Assembly: GCF_000069225.1 (NCBI RefSeq)
Contig: NC_010408.1
Location: 1 to 64,000, forward strand
Length of the DNA: 64,000 nt
Direction of reading: 5' to 3'
Source of the DNA: Clavibacter sepedonicus
GTDB lineage: Bacteria; Actinomycetota; Actinomycetes; Actinomycetales; Microbacteriaceae
The notes below the pieces were generated by a model. The model did no database searches, was not told the origin of the DNA, and worked only from the letters and a program-made list of their open reading frames with translations. Shown in pieces: positions 18,094 to 26,389 of the stretch; position 1 is the stretch's first letter, and each line of letters begins with the position of its first letter. A program made the translations under genes and the position numbers.

Positions 18094-18347
18094 GCGAGGG
18101 GTCGGACGTAGAGGACGACGTGCCCGTCCGGGATGCGCTGCTGCAGCTGCTCGACGGCCACCCACGGGGACAGAGCTTCGGGCGTGACGACCGTGGCGCT
18201 GCTCTCCGTACGGAGACGATCCGCGAGCTCGTAGCTCGTGTACCCAGTATCCGCCGGCCCAAACCTCACCCCGTGCAGAGCGGCCCGCGAAGGGGGCGAG
18301 GACGCCCGAAGAAGAAGAGCGGAAGGCTCGGACATGATCGAGGTCAT
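18090..18347 (-). CDS. Small protein of unknown function, convergent
   Basis: An 85-residue product from ATG 18347, with GAGG 4 bases upstream. Sequence includes HGVRFGPADTGYTSYELADRL and DGHVVLYVRPLA. The two stop codons of this and the plus-strand gene overlap (18090-18093). The function is unknown, and a spurious ORF cannot be excluded. Confidence 0.5.
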   Translation of the reverse strand: MTSIMSEPSALLLRASSPPSRAALHGVRFGPADTGYTSYELADRLRTESSATVVTPEALSPWVAVEQLQQRIPDGHVVLYVRPLA

Positions 18348-18374
18348 AATCCTCGGTTCGCTGTACACCTCAGG

Positions 18375-18403
18375 TTGACAGCGACGAGGGCCTGTCATAG
18401 CTT
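18375..18403 (+). promoter_or_regulatory. Consensus promoter of the NYN gene leader
   Basis: TTGACA (18375-18380), exactly 17 bp, then TAGCTT (18398-18403). The -10 is of the same TAGNTT type as the operator-controlled promoters, but no GTAGAT repeat follows. Confidence 0.75.
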
Positions 18404-18415
18404 TGACGCATTGCT

Positions 18416-18448
18416 CCCCACCGTCCTCCGGGCCTGGTGGGGCTTTTT
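18416..18448 (+). terminator. Intrinsic terminator in the 5' leader of the NYN gene
   Basis: Stem CCCCACC/GGTGGGG with a 13-base loop, followed by CTTTTT. It ends 16 bp before the ATG at 18465 and about 40 bp after the predicted transcription start, so most transcripts should stop before the gene. This points to attenuation or to a very short RNA. Confidence 0.8.
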
Positions 18449-18464
18449 CGTATCCGGGGGACCC

Positions 18465-19052
18465 ATGGCAACGGCGCATCTGTTCATCGACTACCAGAAC
18501 CTGCACTTCTCCGCGTGGGAGACCTTCACCAGCTACGGCTCGGCGGTCTACGACTCGCTCATCCACCCGGGCAAGTTCGGCGACCAGGTCCTCGCCGCGC
18601 GCGCCGCTCGGAACTTCCCCGAGCTGGAGCTCACGAAGATCCACGTCTACCGCGGACTGCCCTCCCGCAAGCGCGAGCCGGGCCAGCACGCTCGAGTGCA
18701 GCGTCAGGCATCGAACTGGACCCGAGACCCCCGGGTTGTGATGAGCCTGCGGGCGCTCAAGTACCCCCGTGACTGGCCCGACGAGCCGTCGCAGGAGAAG
18801 GGCATCGACGTGCTTCTGGCGATCCAGGTCGTGCAGGCGTCGATCGAGTCGGCCGCGGACACCCTGATCGTCTCGACGCGCGACACCGACATCCTCCCTG
18901 CGCTCGAGCTCGTCCAGAGCACGGGCAACACGGCGCTCGAGCTGGCGACGTGGAAGGGCCAGTCGGAGCTGAAGATGTCCCCGCAGCCGAAGAGCGTGTC
19001 GCTGGACAAACCGTTCTACATGCGGAGCCGCGACACCGCGAACTACTCCTGA
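18465..19052 (+). CDS. NYN-domain (PIN-like) RNase
   Basis: The 195-residue product has the NYN fold acidic motifs: HLFIDYQNLHF at the N-terminus, EKGIDVLLAIQVVQ in the middle and LIVSTRDTDILPALE near residue 145. These aspartates hold a metal for RNA cleavage in LabA/NYN proteins. GGGGG precedes ATG 18465. The gene is governed by its own promoter and leader terminator, unusual for a gene this size, which suggests that expression must be held low. A toxin or defence nuclease is plausible; housekeeping RNA turnover is the alternative. Confidence 0.8.
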   Translation: MATAHLFIDYQNLHFSAWETFTSYGSAVYDSLIHPGKFGDQVLAARAARNFPELELTKIHVYRGLPSRKREPGQHARVQRQASNWTRDPRVVMSLRALKYPRDWPDEPSQEKGIDVLLAIQVVQASIESAADTLIVSTRDTDILPALELVQSTGNTALELATWKGQSELKMSPQPKSVSLDKPFYMRSRDTANYS

Positions 19053-19082
19053 CTCCTCACCGCCGGACGCCGCGAACGCCAG

Positions 19083-19577
19083 TCAGTCCGCGTCGCCGAA
19101 CCCGACGTCGCCGGGCGCCCGGTGGATCGGGAAGCGGCGCTTGAGGGGCGGCACGCGCCGGGACTGTCGAGCAGCCGCTTCGACCTCGGGGGCGAGCCGG
19201 CTCGGCCTCGTCCGCAGCTGGTCGACCACAACGTCGGGGACGGGCACGCCTGCGGTCACGATCCGGCGGTTGCACGTCGTCAGCTCATCGACGCTCTGAG
19301 CGGCGGTGAGGCTTCGGCGGTTGGACTTCGCGCCCTTCCAGGCAGCCGATTGCTCGATACCAGGGAAGGCCAGGGGATCGATGCACGCCGCCAGGTCGTC
19401 CACTCCAGCCGCGATCATCTGTGCGCGAACGTGCGCCATCCAGGAGCGCTCGCTCACCAGCAGCAGCATCTCATTGAGGATGAAGATCCCGCCGGCCTCG
19501 GCGGCGCTCTGGCGTGCGGCCTCGCAGAAGCGGCGCCACTCCTCTTCGGTGAACAGGCCTGGCCGGTTCGCAGTCAT
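19083..19577 (-). CDS. Unknown helical protein
   Basis: The 164-residue product starts at ATG 19577 behind GAGAGG. The N-terminal half (LFTEEEWRRFCEAARQSAAEAGG) is helical and the C-terminus is rich in Arg/Pro (SRRVPPLKRRFPIHRAPGD). No transmembrane segment or recognised domain. It is part of a minus-strand set running from 21056 to 19083 behind the operator promoter at 21.1 kb. Confidence 0.65.
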   Translation of the reverse strand: MTANRPGLFTEEEWRRFCEAARQSAAEAGGIFILNEMLLLVSERSWMAHVRAQMIAAGVDDLAACIDPLAFPGIEQSAAWKGAKSNRRSLTAAQSVDELTTCNRRIVTAGVPVPDVVVDQLRTRPSRLAPEVEAAARQSRRVPPLKRRFPIHRAPGDVGFGDAD

Positions 19578-19582
19578 GGGGT

Positions 19583-19927
19583 CTACCTCTCGGGTCGTGC
19601 GGCGGGGGTCCCGTCGCGGTCGTTGGCTTCCCGCAGCTGCGCGGCGCGAATGGCACGGCGGCCACCCCAGGCGACCGCAACGACGGCGGCTCCCCCGAAC
19701 ACGGCGTTGATGGCGAGGCCCACCCAACCGTCGCTGTTGATGACGCGGGCCGTGAGGTTGAACCCGAGGCCGAGCAGCACCACGCCGAGCATCCTGATGA
19801 TGCGCTTGATCTCGGCGGTACTGCGAGCGCGGGCAAGGTCGGTGCGCATGAGTAGCACGACGCTCACCAGGAAGAGGACGGAGCCGGCGATGACGAGAAC
19901 GCTGGCGATGGGATTGGCGTAGGGCAT
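19583..19927 (-). CDS. Small membrane protein
   Basis: A 114-residue product with three hydrophobic segments (VLVIAGSVLFLVSVVLL, MLGVVLLGLGFNLTARV and AINAVFGGAAVVAVAW) and a charged C-terminal tail. It lies 5 bp upstream of the 19577 gene in the same operon. No family recognised. Confidence 0.65.
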   Translation of the reverse strand: MPYANPIASVLVIAGSVLFLVSVVLLMRTDLARARSTAEIKRIIRMLGVVLLGLGFNLTARVINSDGWVGLAINAVFGGAAVVAVAWGGRRAIRAAQLREANDRDGTPAARPER

Positions 19928-19941
19928 GGGGATCCTCGTGG

Positions 19942-20715
19942 TCAGTGGCAGGTGTCGAGGGTGTGGTCGATCGCGGTGCGGTCGGCGTCGTCGATCATGA
20001 GCGCGTAGGTGTGGAGCACGTAGGCGAAGCGGGTGACGTAGAGGCAGTCGTAGCCGGCGGCCGGTGGGAGCCAGGTTGCGGGGCCCTGGTCGGACTTGGA
20101 GCCGTTGGTGGGGCCGTCGACAGCCTGGAGGTTGTTGAGGTCGGTGGCGAGCTGTTCCCGGTGGTCTTGGGTCCAGGCGGCGGCGCCGTGCTGCCAGGCC
20201 CAGCCGAGGGGCACGAGGTGGTCGATCTGCACGGCGGCGCTCGTGCGCGGCCCGCGGACGAAGTCGATGCTGCGGCCGGTGTAGGCGTCATCGAGGTGGC
20301 CGGTGGCGATGGCGCAGCCGGGGTTGTCCGCGGTGTAGGTGGTCGCGGTCAAGTCGCGGGCGAGGACGTCGTTGCGCTGGTCGCAGCCGTTGTGGTCGGT
20401 GTCGGCCCAGGAGGGGCCGTACGCGGCCCTGTCGTAGGGCGCTGTGGCTGCGTGCGTGTCTGCGGGGATCCCGTCGACGAGGGCTCGCGCCGCGGCCGGG
20501 TCGACGGCGCCGTCGTGCAGGAGCCCGGCCGCCGTGAGGGCGTCGGCCACGGGCCCACTCGAGGCGGTCGCCTGCGTCCGGGAGGTGGCTGACGCCGGGG
20601 CGTCGGCTGGTGCGTGCGGGAACGTCTTGTGGACGCCGTACCAGCCCCCCGCGAGGCCAGCGAGGCCGAGCAGCGCCGCGGTGACCAAGTAGGCACGTCG
20701 GGTTCGGTTTCTCAT
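19942..20715 (-). CDS. Secreted or anchored DUF1524 HNH-type nuclease
   Basis: A 257-residue protein with an N-terminal hydrophobic signal/anchor (AYLVTAALLGLAGLAGGWYG). The GmrSD C-terminal/DUF1524-like domain has DTDHNGCDQRNDVLARDL, the catalytic pair in VQIDHLVPLGWAWQHGA, and ATDLNNLQAVDGPTNGSKSD. His in IDH and Asn in LNNL are the HNH active-site positions. Such proteins are common on actinobacterial conjugative elements, where they may cut extracellular DNA or peptidoglycan-associated material; the role is unproven. A paralogue at 40988-41869 lacks the key residues. Confidence 0.8.
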   Translation of the reverse strand: MRNRTRRAYLVTAALLGLAGLAGGWYGVHKTFPHAPADAPASATSRTQATASSGPVADALTAAGLLHDGAVDPAAARALVDGIPADTHAATAPYDRAAYGPSWADTDHNGCDQRNDVLARDLTATTYTADNPGCAIATGHLDDAYTGRSIDFVRGPRTSAAVQIDHLVPLGWAWQHGAAAWTQDHREQLATDLNNLQAVDGPTNGSKSDQGPATWLPPAAGYDCLYVTRFAYVLHTYALMIDDADRTAIDHTLDTCH

Positions 20716-21056
20716 CGCTTCTCCTCGATTCGGTGGGGGCGATCAAGGTCGGCCCGGTCGGGCTCGGCAGACCGCGGGACGATCGGGACGCGCACGAAGT
20801 AGACACGGTCGAAGATCGTGCTGATCCCGAGCTCGGCGTAGTGCCGGTCACCGGAGACGTCCGTGACGCACTGGCGCCCGTTCTCGAACGACCGGTAGCG
20901 ACCGGTGCTGTAGACCCCCCCCCGGCGGCGCCACTGGCGGACAGCGACTTCGGGAGACGTCCAGCCATGCCGGTCGATGACGGACTGGTCGTCCACCGTC
21001 TCGACGCCATCGATGACGAAGCCAGCGACCTGGATCATGAGCAGTTGAGTGTCCAC
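20712..21056 (-). CDS. Unknown protein, first gene behind the operator promoter
   Basis: The 114-residue product has a GTG start at 21056, chosen for the GAGGAG four bases upstream; the open frame to 21086 would place the start inside the operator. Sequence VAGFVIDGVETVDDQSVIDRHGW then RQWRRRGGVYSTGRYRSF. It overlaps the DUF1524 gene by 4 bp. Function unknown. Confidence 0.65.
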   Translation of the reverse strand: MDTQLLMIQVAGFVIDGVETVDDQSVIDRHGWTSPEVAVRQWRRRGGVYSTGRYRSFENGRQCVTDVSGDRHYAELGISTIFDRVYFVRVPIVPRSAEPDRADLDRPHRIEEKR

Positions 21057-21073
21057 GTGTCTCCTCGGGGTGA

Positions 21074-21121
21074 GTAGATCTGACATATACGAACCTACCC
21101 GGCGACCGTGGCAAGTGTCAA
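21074..21121 (-). promoter_or_regulatory. Promoter with GTAGAT-type operator (minus strand)
   Basis: On the minus strand: TTGACA (21121-21116), 18-bp spacer, TAGGTT (21097-21092), then GTATATGTCAGATCTAC (21090-21074). One half-site is GTATAT in place of GTAGAT. It shares the GGGGGTTGACAC block with the other members and drives the 21056-19083 genes. Confidence 0.85.
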
Positions 21122-21822
21122 CCCCCTAAAGTCCTCGGCAGATCGCTCAGCTCCGGGCGTCGGGGTTCGGGTCGCTGCCGCGGGCGGCGGCGAGCCCGTC
21201 CTGGTATCCGCGCTGCTCGGCGTCGCGGACGGCGAGTTCGAGGTTCGACTGGAGACCGTTGATGAGGCGCAGGTACTCGCGGTGCTTGGCGACCCTGGTG
21301 AACTTGCGGGCGATGGCGAGCAGGGCGCCGAGAGCCAGGCCAGGCACGACCGACCACCACATGGCCGCCTGAACCGCCTCGGAGGTGATGCCGGCCGGGG
21401 AGATGAGGACCAGGTAGGCGAGCGCGATCGGCATGATGAAGAAGGCCAGGACCATGCCCATGCCGACGGCACGGAAGACGACACCCTCGAAGCTCATGGG
21501 CTCCGGTGGCTTCGGCACGCCCAGGTAGGAGTTCGCCCTCTCGTACTCGCGGCGCTCGCGCACCTGCACCGCCTTCCACACGAGGAACGCGATCAGCCAG
21601 GCGGGGACGATGACGGCGAGGGCAGGCTCCCCGGCCTGGGGAACCAGCAGGCCCAGCGTGCATGCCTCGAGAACCCCGGCGAGGCCGAGCAGGTTGATGA
21701 GGTACTCGGCACGCTGCAGGCGATTGGGTCCCACGCGGCGCGCGTTCCACACGGCGCCTGCGACCGCCAAGGCGGCCACGATGACGGCGAACGCCACCAT
21801 GCCCCAGGTCGCATCGCCTAGC

Positions 21823-22875
21823 TGTAGTTCCTCGGGAGGTTGTGAACGCGTGAGCGGATAGCGAAGACCTCCGGGACGATGTGAGTTACCAAGCACACGT
21901 CATCACCGGAGGTCTTCGTGACTCACGCTAACGCCCCGTTCACTCCCGCGGGCAGGGTTCGGCTTGCCCGGTTGATCATCGAGGACGGGTGGCCGGTCCG
22001 GCGTGCGGCGGAGAGGTTCCAGTGCTCGCCGGCGACGGCGTCGAGATGGGCTCGCCGGTATCGGGCCGGGTTGCCGATGACGGACCGCTCATCCCGCCCG
22101 CACCGGCAACCGACCCGCACGAGTCAGCGTCGGGAGCGGCGGATCATCGCGCTGAGATTCACTCGCCGGTGGGGCCCGCACCGCATCAGCTACCACCTGC
22201 GTATCCCCCGTTCCACGGTCGAGCGGGTCCTCCGTCGCTACCGGATGCCGTTGCTCACGCACCTGGATTCCGCGACGGGACTCCCCGTCCGACGCTCGCC
22301 CGCGCGACGTTACGAGCACTCCTCACCGGGAGATCTGGTCCACGTCGACATCAAGAAGCTCGGCCGCATCCCGGACGGCGGCGGGCACCGAGTCCTCGGC
22401 AGAGCGGCCGGCCGGAAGAACACTCCCCGGACCGGGCGGGGATACGCGTTCCTGCACCACGCCGTGGATGACCACTCCCGACTGGCGTACTCCGAGATCC
22501 TCACCGACGAGCGCAAGGAGACCGCTGCCGCGTTCTGGGCCCGCGCGAACGCGTTCTTCACCGCCGCGGGCATCACCGTGATCCGTGTCCTGACGGACAA
22601 CGGCTCCTGCTACCGCTCCCACGCCTTCACCGAGGCGCTCGGATCGATCACGCACAAACGCACCCGCCCCTACCGGCCCCAGACCAACGGGAAGGTCGAG
22701 CGCTTCAACCGCACCCTCGCCACCGAGTGGGCCTACGCCCATCCCTATCGCACCGACGAGGCCCGCGCCGCGACCTACCCTGCCTGGCTGCATCACTACA
22801 ACCACCACCGCCCCCACACCGGCATCGGCGGACTCACGCCCGCCGAACGCGTTCACAACCTCACTGGGAACTACA
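21823..22875 (+). mobile_element. IS481-family insertion sequence A
   Basis: A 1053-bp element. Left end TGTAGTTCCTCGGGAGGTTG and right end (reverse complement) TGTAGTTCCCAGTGAGGTTG are imperfect inverted repeats continuing into GTGAACGCG. The target duplication CCTAGC is perfect at 21817-21822 and 22876-22881 and matches the NCTAGN preference known for IS481. A perfect duplication and intact transposase suggest recent movement. Confidence 0.93.
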
Positions 22876-22880
22876 CCTAG
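21918..22880 (+). CDS. IS481-family transposase (element A)
   Basis: A 320-residue DDE transposase. The N-terminal HTH (WPVRRAAERFQCSPATASRW) binds the ends. Catalytic acidic residues lie in GDLVHVDIKKLGRIPDGGG, VLTDNGSCYRSHAF and RPQTNGKVERFNRTLATEWA. Cut-and-paste or copy-out transposition follows. The reading frame runs past the element end (22875): its TAG stop at 22878-22880 lies in the duplicated target CCTAGC. Confidence 0.93.
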   Translation: MTHANAPFTPAGRVRLARLIIEDGWPVRRAAERFQCSPATASRWARRYRAGLPMTDRSSRPHRQPTRTSQRRERRIIALRFTRRWGPHRISYHLRIPRSTVERVLRRYRMPLLTHLDSATGLPVRRSPARRYEHSSPGDLVHVDIKKLGRIPDGGGHRVLGRAAGRKNTPRTGRGYAFLHHAVDDHSRLAYSEILTDERKETAAAFWARANAFFTAAGITVIRVLTDNGSCYRSHAFTEALGSITHKRTRPYRPQTNGKVERFNRTLATEWAYAHPYRTDEARAATYPAWLHHYNHHRPHTGIGGLTPAERVHNLTGNYT

Positions 22881-23051
22881 CCCGCTTGCGCCCGGAGCCA
22901 CGGCGAGCGCCGTGGTGGCGTGCGTGGTGTGGGTGAGCAGGTCAGGGGTGCTCGATGTGGCGTTCATGCCGGTCATGGTAGTTCGGAGCTGGTTCTGTGC
23001 GAGCAGCAACTACAGGTGCGATGCGTGGGAGTCGGCCGCGACCTAAGGGGG

Positions 23052-23098
23052 TTGACACCCGGGGTGTGCATGGGTAGTTTTGTAGATGTCAGATCTAC
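23052..23098 (+). promoter_or_regulatory. Promoter with GTAGAT-N5-ATCTAC operator
   Basis: TTGACA (23052-23057), 17 bp, TAGTTT (23075-23080), then the perfect repeat GTAGATGTCAGATCTAC (23082-23098). GGAGG follows before ATG 23114. It drives the 23114 gene and perhaps 23838. Confidence 0.88.
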
Positions 23099-23113
23099 TC
23101 ACTTGGAGGCCCT

Positions 23114-23725
23114 ATGACTTACACCCACCCTGCCGTCACCGCCGCTGCTGATGCCGCCGATCTGCTCTCGATGTTCGTCAACGGAGGTGACGCCGAGTCC
23201 TTCTGGGAGGCCCTGAACTTCCAGGACGCGCTGATCTTCGCGGAGCTGCCCGCCGCCCTTGGCGACTTCCGCGCTGCCGAGGGCGTGATGGGCGAGTGGC
23301 AGCGCCACGACCCGGAGCACGATGAGCACGCGGCCGCGCTGGCCGCGGTGAAGAGCTGCTACGCCGCGGACATGTCCGCCCGGGGCGCTGTCGTGATCAC
23401 GGTCACCGTTCCCGGGGTGAAGACGATGACGTTCCCGGTGGCGGCGGAGGACTGCATCGTCGAGAACGACGCGCCTGAGGCGTTCATCTTGAGCGCTGCC
23501 CAGGCCTTCGAGGTCCTCGAGGCCTGGATGAGCGACACGGACGGCGACACCCGCAGCTGGACGATCCCGGGGGCCGACGACTGCCACGACTACCTGCTAG
23601 CGACGGCCAGCCACGGCCAGATCAGCTTCGCCGAGTGGCCGCAGCACGAGACCGCGGGACGCGTCGGCGGCTACTCCACGGCCGACTTCCCGCTTGAGCT
23701 CGTGATCGCCAGGGTTGCCGCGTGA
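23114..23725 (+). CDS. Unknown acidic protein
   Basis: A 203-residue, strongly acidic soluble protein starting MTYTHPAVTAAADAADLLS. It has regions such as DPEHDEHAAALAAVKSCYA and PVAAEDCIVENDAPEAF. No domain recognised. The start has GGAGG 7 bases upstream and the gene sits directly behind the operator promoter, so it is probably co-regulated with the dprA-like gene. Confidence 0.75.
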   Translation: MTYTHPAVTAAADAADLLSMFVNGGDAESFWEALNFQDALIFAELPAALGDFRAAEGVMGEWQRHDPEHDEHAAALAAVKSCYAADMSARGAVVITVTVPGVKTMTFPVAAEDCIVENDAPEAFILSAAQAFEVLEAWMSDTDGDTRSWTIPGADDCHDYLLATASHGQISFAEWPQHETAGRVGGYSTADFPLELVIARVAA

Positions 23726-23837
23726 GGCCTGGGGGTGGGGCCCACATCGCTCCACCCCCGACAGCCGCCCCCGCAGGCAGGCCCCGGGGTGGTATAGCTC
23801 GGCGTGCACTTCCCCACCGCATAGCGAAGGAGACCTC

Positions 23838-24281
23838 ATGAAGAGCTACGACATGGAGGGCGTCACGGTCCTCGCCACGAGCGATGCGTACGACAACTCT
23901 CCGCGCGTCGACGTGCTCCTCGCGCACCCGGACGACGCCGAAGGCACCCCGCCTGTCTACCTGTCGCTTTCCCCCGAGGAGGCGCGAGATCACGCACGCG
24001 ATGTCGCGTCCGCCGCAGACGAGGCCGACCCGGGCAACGGCCCGACGGTGACGAACCCCAAGTCCCCGTATGAGTTCGACTCGATGGTGTTCCACATCCC
24101 GCTTCCCCTCCAGGGCGCCGAGGAGACGCACGCTGCTCTTCTCGCCCGCCAGGCGCAGCTGGACGCCCTCGCGGGCACCGGTTGGAGGCTCGGGGGCACA
24201 CGCGTCATCACGGGTGGGGAGACCCTCACGTTCTTGGACTCGTTCTCCCGCCTCACACCCGACCAGATCGGCTGGCACTGA
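23838..24281 (+). CDS. Unknown protein, paralogue of the 24413 gene
   Basis: A 147-residue protein starting at ATG 23838 with GAAGGAGA upstream. It shares a layout with the product of 24413: an N-terminal block of the form S-Y-x-x-(E/D)-x-V/I-T-x-x-A, RVDVLLAHPDD, ISLSPEEAR-like LSLSPEEARDHARDV, then YEFDSMVFHIPL and a C-terminal RLGGTRVITGGETLTFLDS. The pair is a local duplication. Function unknown. Confidence 0.75.
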   Translation: MKSYDMEGVTVLATSDAYDNSPRVDVLLAHPDDAEGTPPVYLSLSPEEARDHARDVASAADEADPGNGPTVTNPKSPYEFDSMVFHIPLPLQGAEETHAALLARQAQLDALAGTGWRLGGTRVITGGETLTFLDSFSRLTPDQIGWH

Positions 24282-24349
24282 TGCGCGGGCCGCATCGCCA
24301 GACCACGCCGCGCCTTCCACAGCACCCGCAACCGCCGCACTAAAGGGGG

Positions 24350-24396
24350 TTGACACTTCGCCCGTGCGTGGGTAGTTTTATATATGTCAGATCTAC
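24350..24396 (+). promoter_or_regulatory. Promoter with GTAGAT-type operator
   Basis: TTGACA (24350-24355), 17 bp, TAGTTT (24373-24378), then ATATATGTCAGATCTAC (24380-24396), where one half-site is changed to ATATAT. CAGGAGG follows before ATG 24413. It probably drives the overlapping gene chain to 29311. Confidence 0.86.
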
Positions 24397-24412
24397 TCGC
24401 CAGGAGGACACC

Positions 24413-24859
24413 ATGAGCAGCTACCACGCCGACGACATCACGATCATCGCCGCCCTCGACGACGACAACGACACCCCTTGGGTCGACGTCCTCCTCGCCA
24501 CCCCGACCGACGACGGCATCGAGCGGAACACCACCGGCACGATCTCCCTCTCCCCCAGCGAGGCCCGCACCCACGGCCACGACCTGATCGCCGCCGCGGA
24601 CGACATCGAACGATGTGAGGCCGCCCCCGCGGCGAGCGCCGTCACTCCCGCCGCCTGGGAGTTCGACACGATCGTCACCCGCCTGCACCTCTCGCCCAAC
24701 GACGGCGCCCAGCTGCACGCGGCGCTCGCCGACCGCGCCTCCCAGCTCGAGCAGCTGATCCGCAGTGGTTGGGCCCTCGCCGGAACCGCCTGCGGCACCA
24801 GCGAGGATGTCACCACCCTGATCGACAGCCTGCAGCGCTTCGCTCCCGTAGCCGAGTGA
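24413..24859 (+). CDS. Unknown protein, paralogue of the 23838 gene
   Basis: A 148-residue protein: MSSYHADDITIIAALDDDND, WVDVLLATPTDD, ISLSPSEARTHGHDLIAAAD, WEFDTIVTRLHL and WALAGTACGTSEDVTTLIDS match the 23838 product block by block. Each copy has its own upstream region, and only this one has the operator directly in front. No domain recognised. A GGCGAGCGCC motif lies inside the coding sequence near 24631. Confidence 0.75.
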   Translation: MSSYHADDITIIAALDDDNDTPWVDVLLATPTDDGIERNTTGTISLSPSEARTHGHDLIAAADDIERCEAAPAASAVTPAAWEFDTIVTRLHLSPNDGAQLHAALADRASQLEQLIRSGWALAGTACGTSEDVTTLIDSLQRFAPVAE

Positions 24860-24893
24860 TCCACTACCCCGCCCGCGAGACGAAGGCAACGCC

Positions 24894-25802
24894 ATGACGA
24901 CGCATCTCACGCCCCCGCAGCTAGCCCGCATGCAGGCCCTTCTCGATGCCACCACTGACCTGCCGTGGTTCCGCGACTGGGCGGAGGTCCATGACGCCGA
25001 CCTCGCCCCCGGCAGCGGCGCCGTGGTCTTCGACAGCTTCCTCCCGGCCGATGCCGAGTTCATCGCTACCGCCCGAGAGCACATCCGCGCTCTCCTGGCC
25101 GAAGTGCACCGTCAGGCGGCCGAGCTGGCAGACCTCCGGACGCGGGAGCTGGCTCCCCACGACGCGCAGAACGCGCTGAACTGGCGCCGGGAGATGACAG
25201 AGGGCGTCGTTACCGAACTGCACGGGCCAGACGCCGAGGCCACTGTGGCACGCCTGGAGGACATCGTCGACGGCCGAACCCCCGCGACGACGCCCCCAGC
25301 CTCAGCCGCTGAACCCGATACGGAGCCCTCGGCCTCCGAGACCTTGCGCGAGGTCCTCATCGACCACGTGCGCGTCGAGACAGGCCGGATGGACGAACGC
25401 GACGAGGAAGTCGTCGACCTCCTCCAGACCTGGTTCCGGCCCGACACCACAGGCTCCAGCGTCGGACCCGCCGCACGCGCCCGCATCATCCGCCAACGAG
25501 ACAAGGCGCTCGCCGACCTTGCCTACCGCGCTGCGCGAGCGGTATCTGGCTCCCCGAACGGGCAGCGACTCGTAGATCACGATGTCGCCCTGATCGAGGC
25601 CGCCCTGGACGCGATCCAAGCGGCGCTGCAGATCACTGATCGGCCCTCCGGCGGGAACCCGACCACCGATGCCGTCCGCCTCAACGCGTACCTCAAGGGA
25701 CGTGAGGTGGCACTGGATGAAGTGCGTACCGTGCTCACCCACGAGACTGTGCCGAGTGTCAGCGGGGACCGAGGCGAAGACGCCGCGAGGGCGGACGCAT
25801 GA
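24894..25802 (+). CDS. Phage-type unknown protein
   Basis: A 302-residue protein. The N-terminal part (LTPPQLARMQALLDATTDLPW, then DAEFIATAREHIRALLAEVHRQ) is of a kind found in small actinophage and mobile-element proteins of unknown role. The middle is a low-complexity Thr/Pro/Ala/Glu linker, followed by helical regions (RIIRQRDKALADLAYRAARA). Its stop overlaps the next start by 4 bp. Start ATG 24894 has GAAGG upstream. Confidence 0.65.
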   Translation: MTTHLTPPQLARMQALLDATTDLPWFRDWAEVHDADLAPGSGAVVFDSFLPADAEFIATAREHIRALLAEVHRQAAELADLRTRELAPHDAQNALNWRREMTEGVVTELHGPDAEATVARLEDIVDGRTPATTPPASAAEPDTEPSASETLREVLIDHVRVETGRMDERDEEVVDLLQTWFRPDTTGSSVGPAARARIIRQRDKALADLAYRAARAVSGSPNGQRLVDHDVALIEAALDAIQAALQITDRPSGGNPTTDAVRLNAYLKGREVALDEVRTVLTHETVPSVSGDRGEDAARADA

Positions 25803-26389
25803 CGCTGCAGACGCATGATCACACCGGCCCGCATTGCTGGTGCCTGGACCCGATGATGGTCGCTCTCGCCGACCCGGACGTCCGACCCGGCGCGCTCGTG
25901 AACGACGAGGAGAGCGGATCCGTGCCGCGGCCGACACCGTGCGCGACCTGCCCCTACCGGCAGAACGTCCCCTCCGGGCTCTGGGCCGCTGAGGAATACG
26001 AGAAGCTCCCCCGCTACGACCGCGACATCACCGCCCAGCCTCAGGCCGTGTTCATGTGCCACCAGCAGGAGGGCCACGTGTGCGCCGGCTGGCTCGGCCA
26101 CCGCGACCCACGAGATCTCCTCGCCGTCCGGATGGGCATCATCACCGGCGAGCTGGATCCGGTGTGCGCGGACTATGCCACCGACGTGCCCCTGTTCCCC
26201 TCCGGCGCCGCCGCCGCAGCGCACGGCGCCCGCGACCTGGCCGCACCCGGCCCACGCGCACAGGACGCCATCGACAAGCTCACCACCATCGCCGACCGAA
26301 CTGGGGCCAGCGGCTCGAGTCCCGGGCACACCGGCACCATGACCCAGATCGACCACCGCGAAACGAGACATGAGGAGGCTCCATCATGA
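25799..26389 (+). CDS. DUF6283-like cysteine-rich protein
   Basis: A 196-residue protein with CATCPYRQNVPSGLWAAEEY at about 48-67, then QAVFMCHQQEGHVCAGWLGH. This cysteine/histidine pattern (CxxCPYR ... CHQ ... CxGW) matches the DUF6283 family, common in actinophages and mobile elements, and suggests a metal site. Function is unknown. It overlaps both neighbours by 4 bp, showing a tightly coupled operon. Confidence 0.7.
   Translation: MTLQTHDHTGPHCWCLDPMMVALADPDVRPGALVNDEESGSVPRPTPCATCPYRQNVPSGLWAAEEYEKLPRYDRDITAQPQAVFMCHQQEGHVCAGWLGHRDPRDLLAVRMGIITGELDPVCADYATDVPLFPSGAAAAAHGARDLAAPGPRAQDAIDKLTTIADRTGASGSSPGHTGTMTQIDHRETRHEEAPS

Larger units (their letters stand above)
21147..22976 (-). pseudogene. 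Multi-pass membrane protein gene split by an IS481-type element
   Basis: The C-terminal part (21147 to 21816) encodes several membrane helices (WGMVAFAVIVAALAVAGAVW, EYLINLLGLAGVL, MGMVLAFFIMPIALAYLVLI, VVPGLALGALLAIA) and a charged helical tail. The missing N-terminus is found on the other side of the element, from ATG 22976 (MTGMNATSSTPDLLTHTTHA) to 22882. Removing the element and one CCTAGC copy rejoins the frame as PGASGLGDATWGMV, giving an intact protein of about 255 residues. The family is unknown. The element-proximal open frame from 21896 is a chimera with the IS end. Confidence 0.85.
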
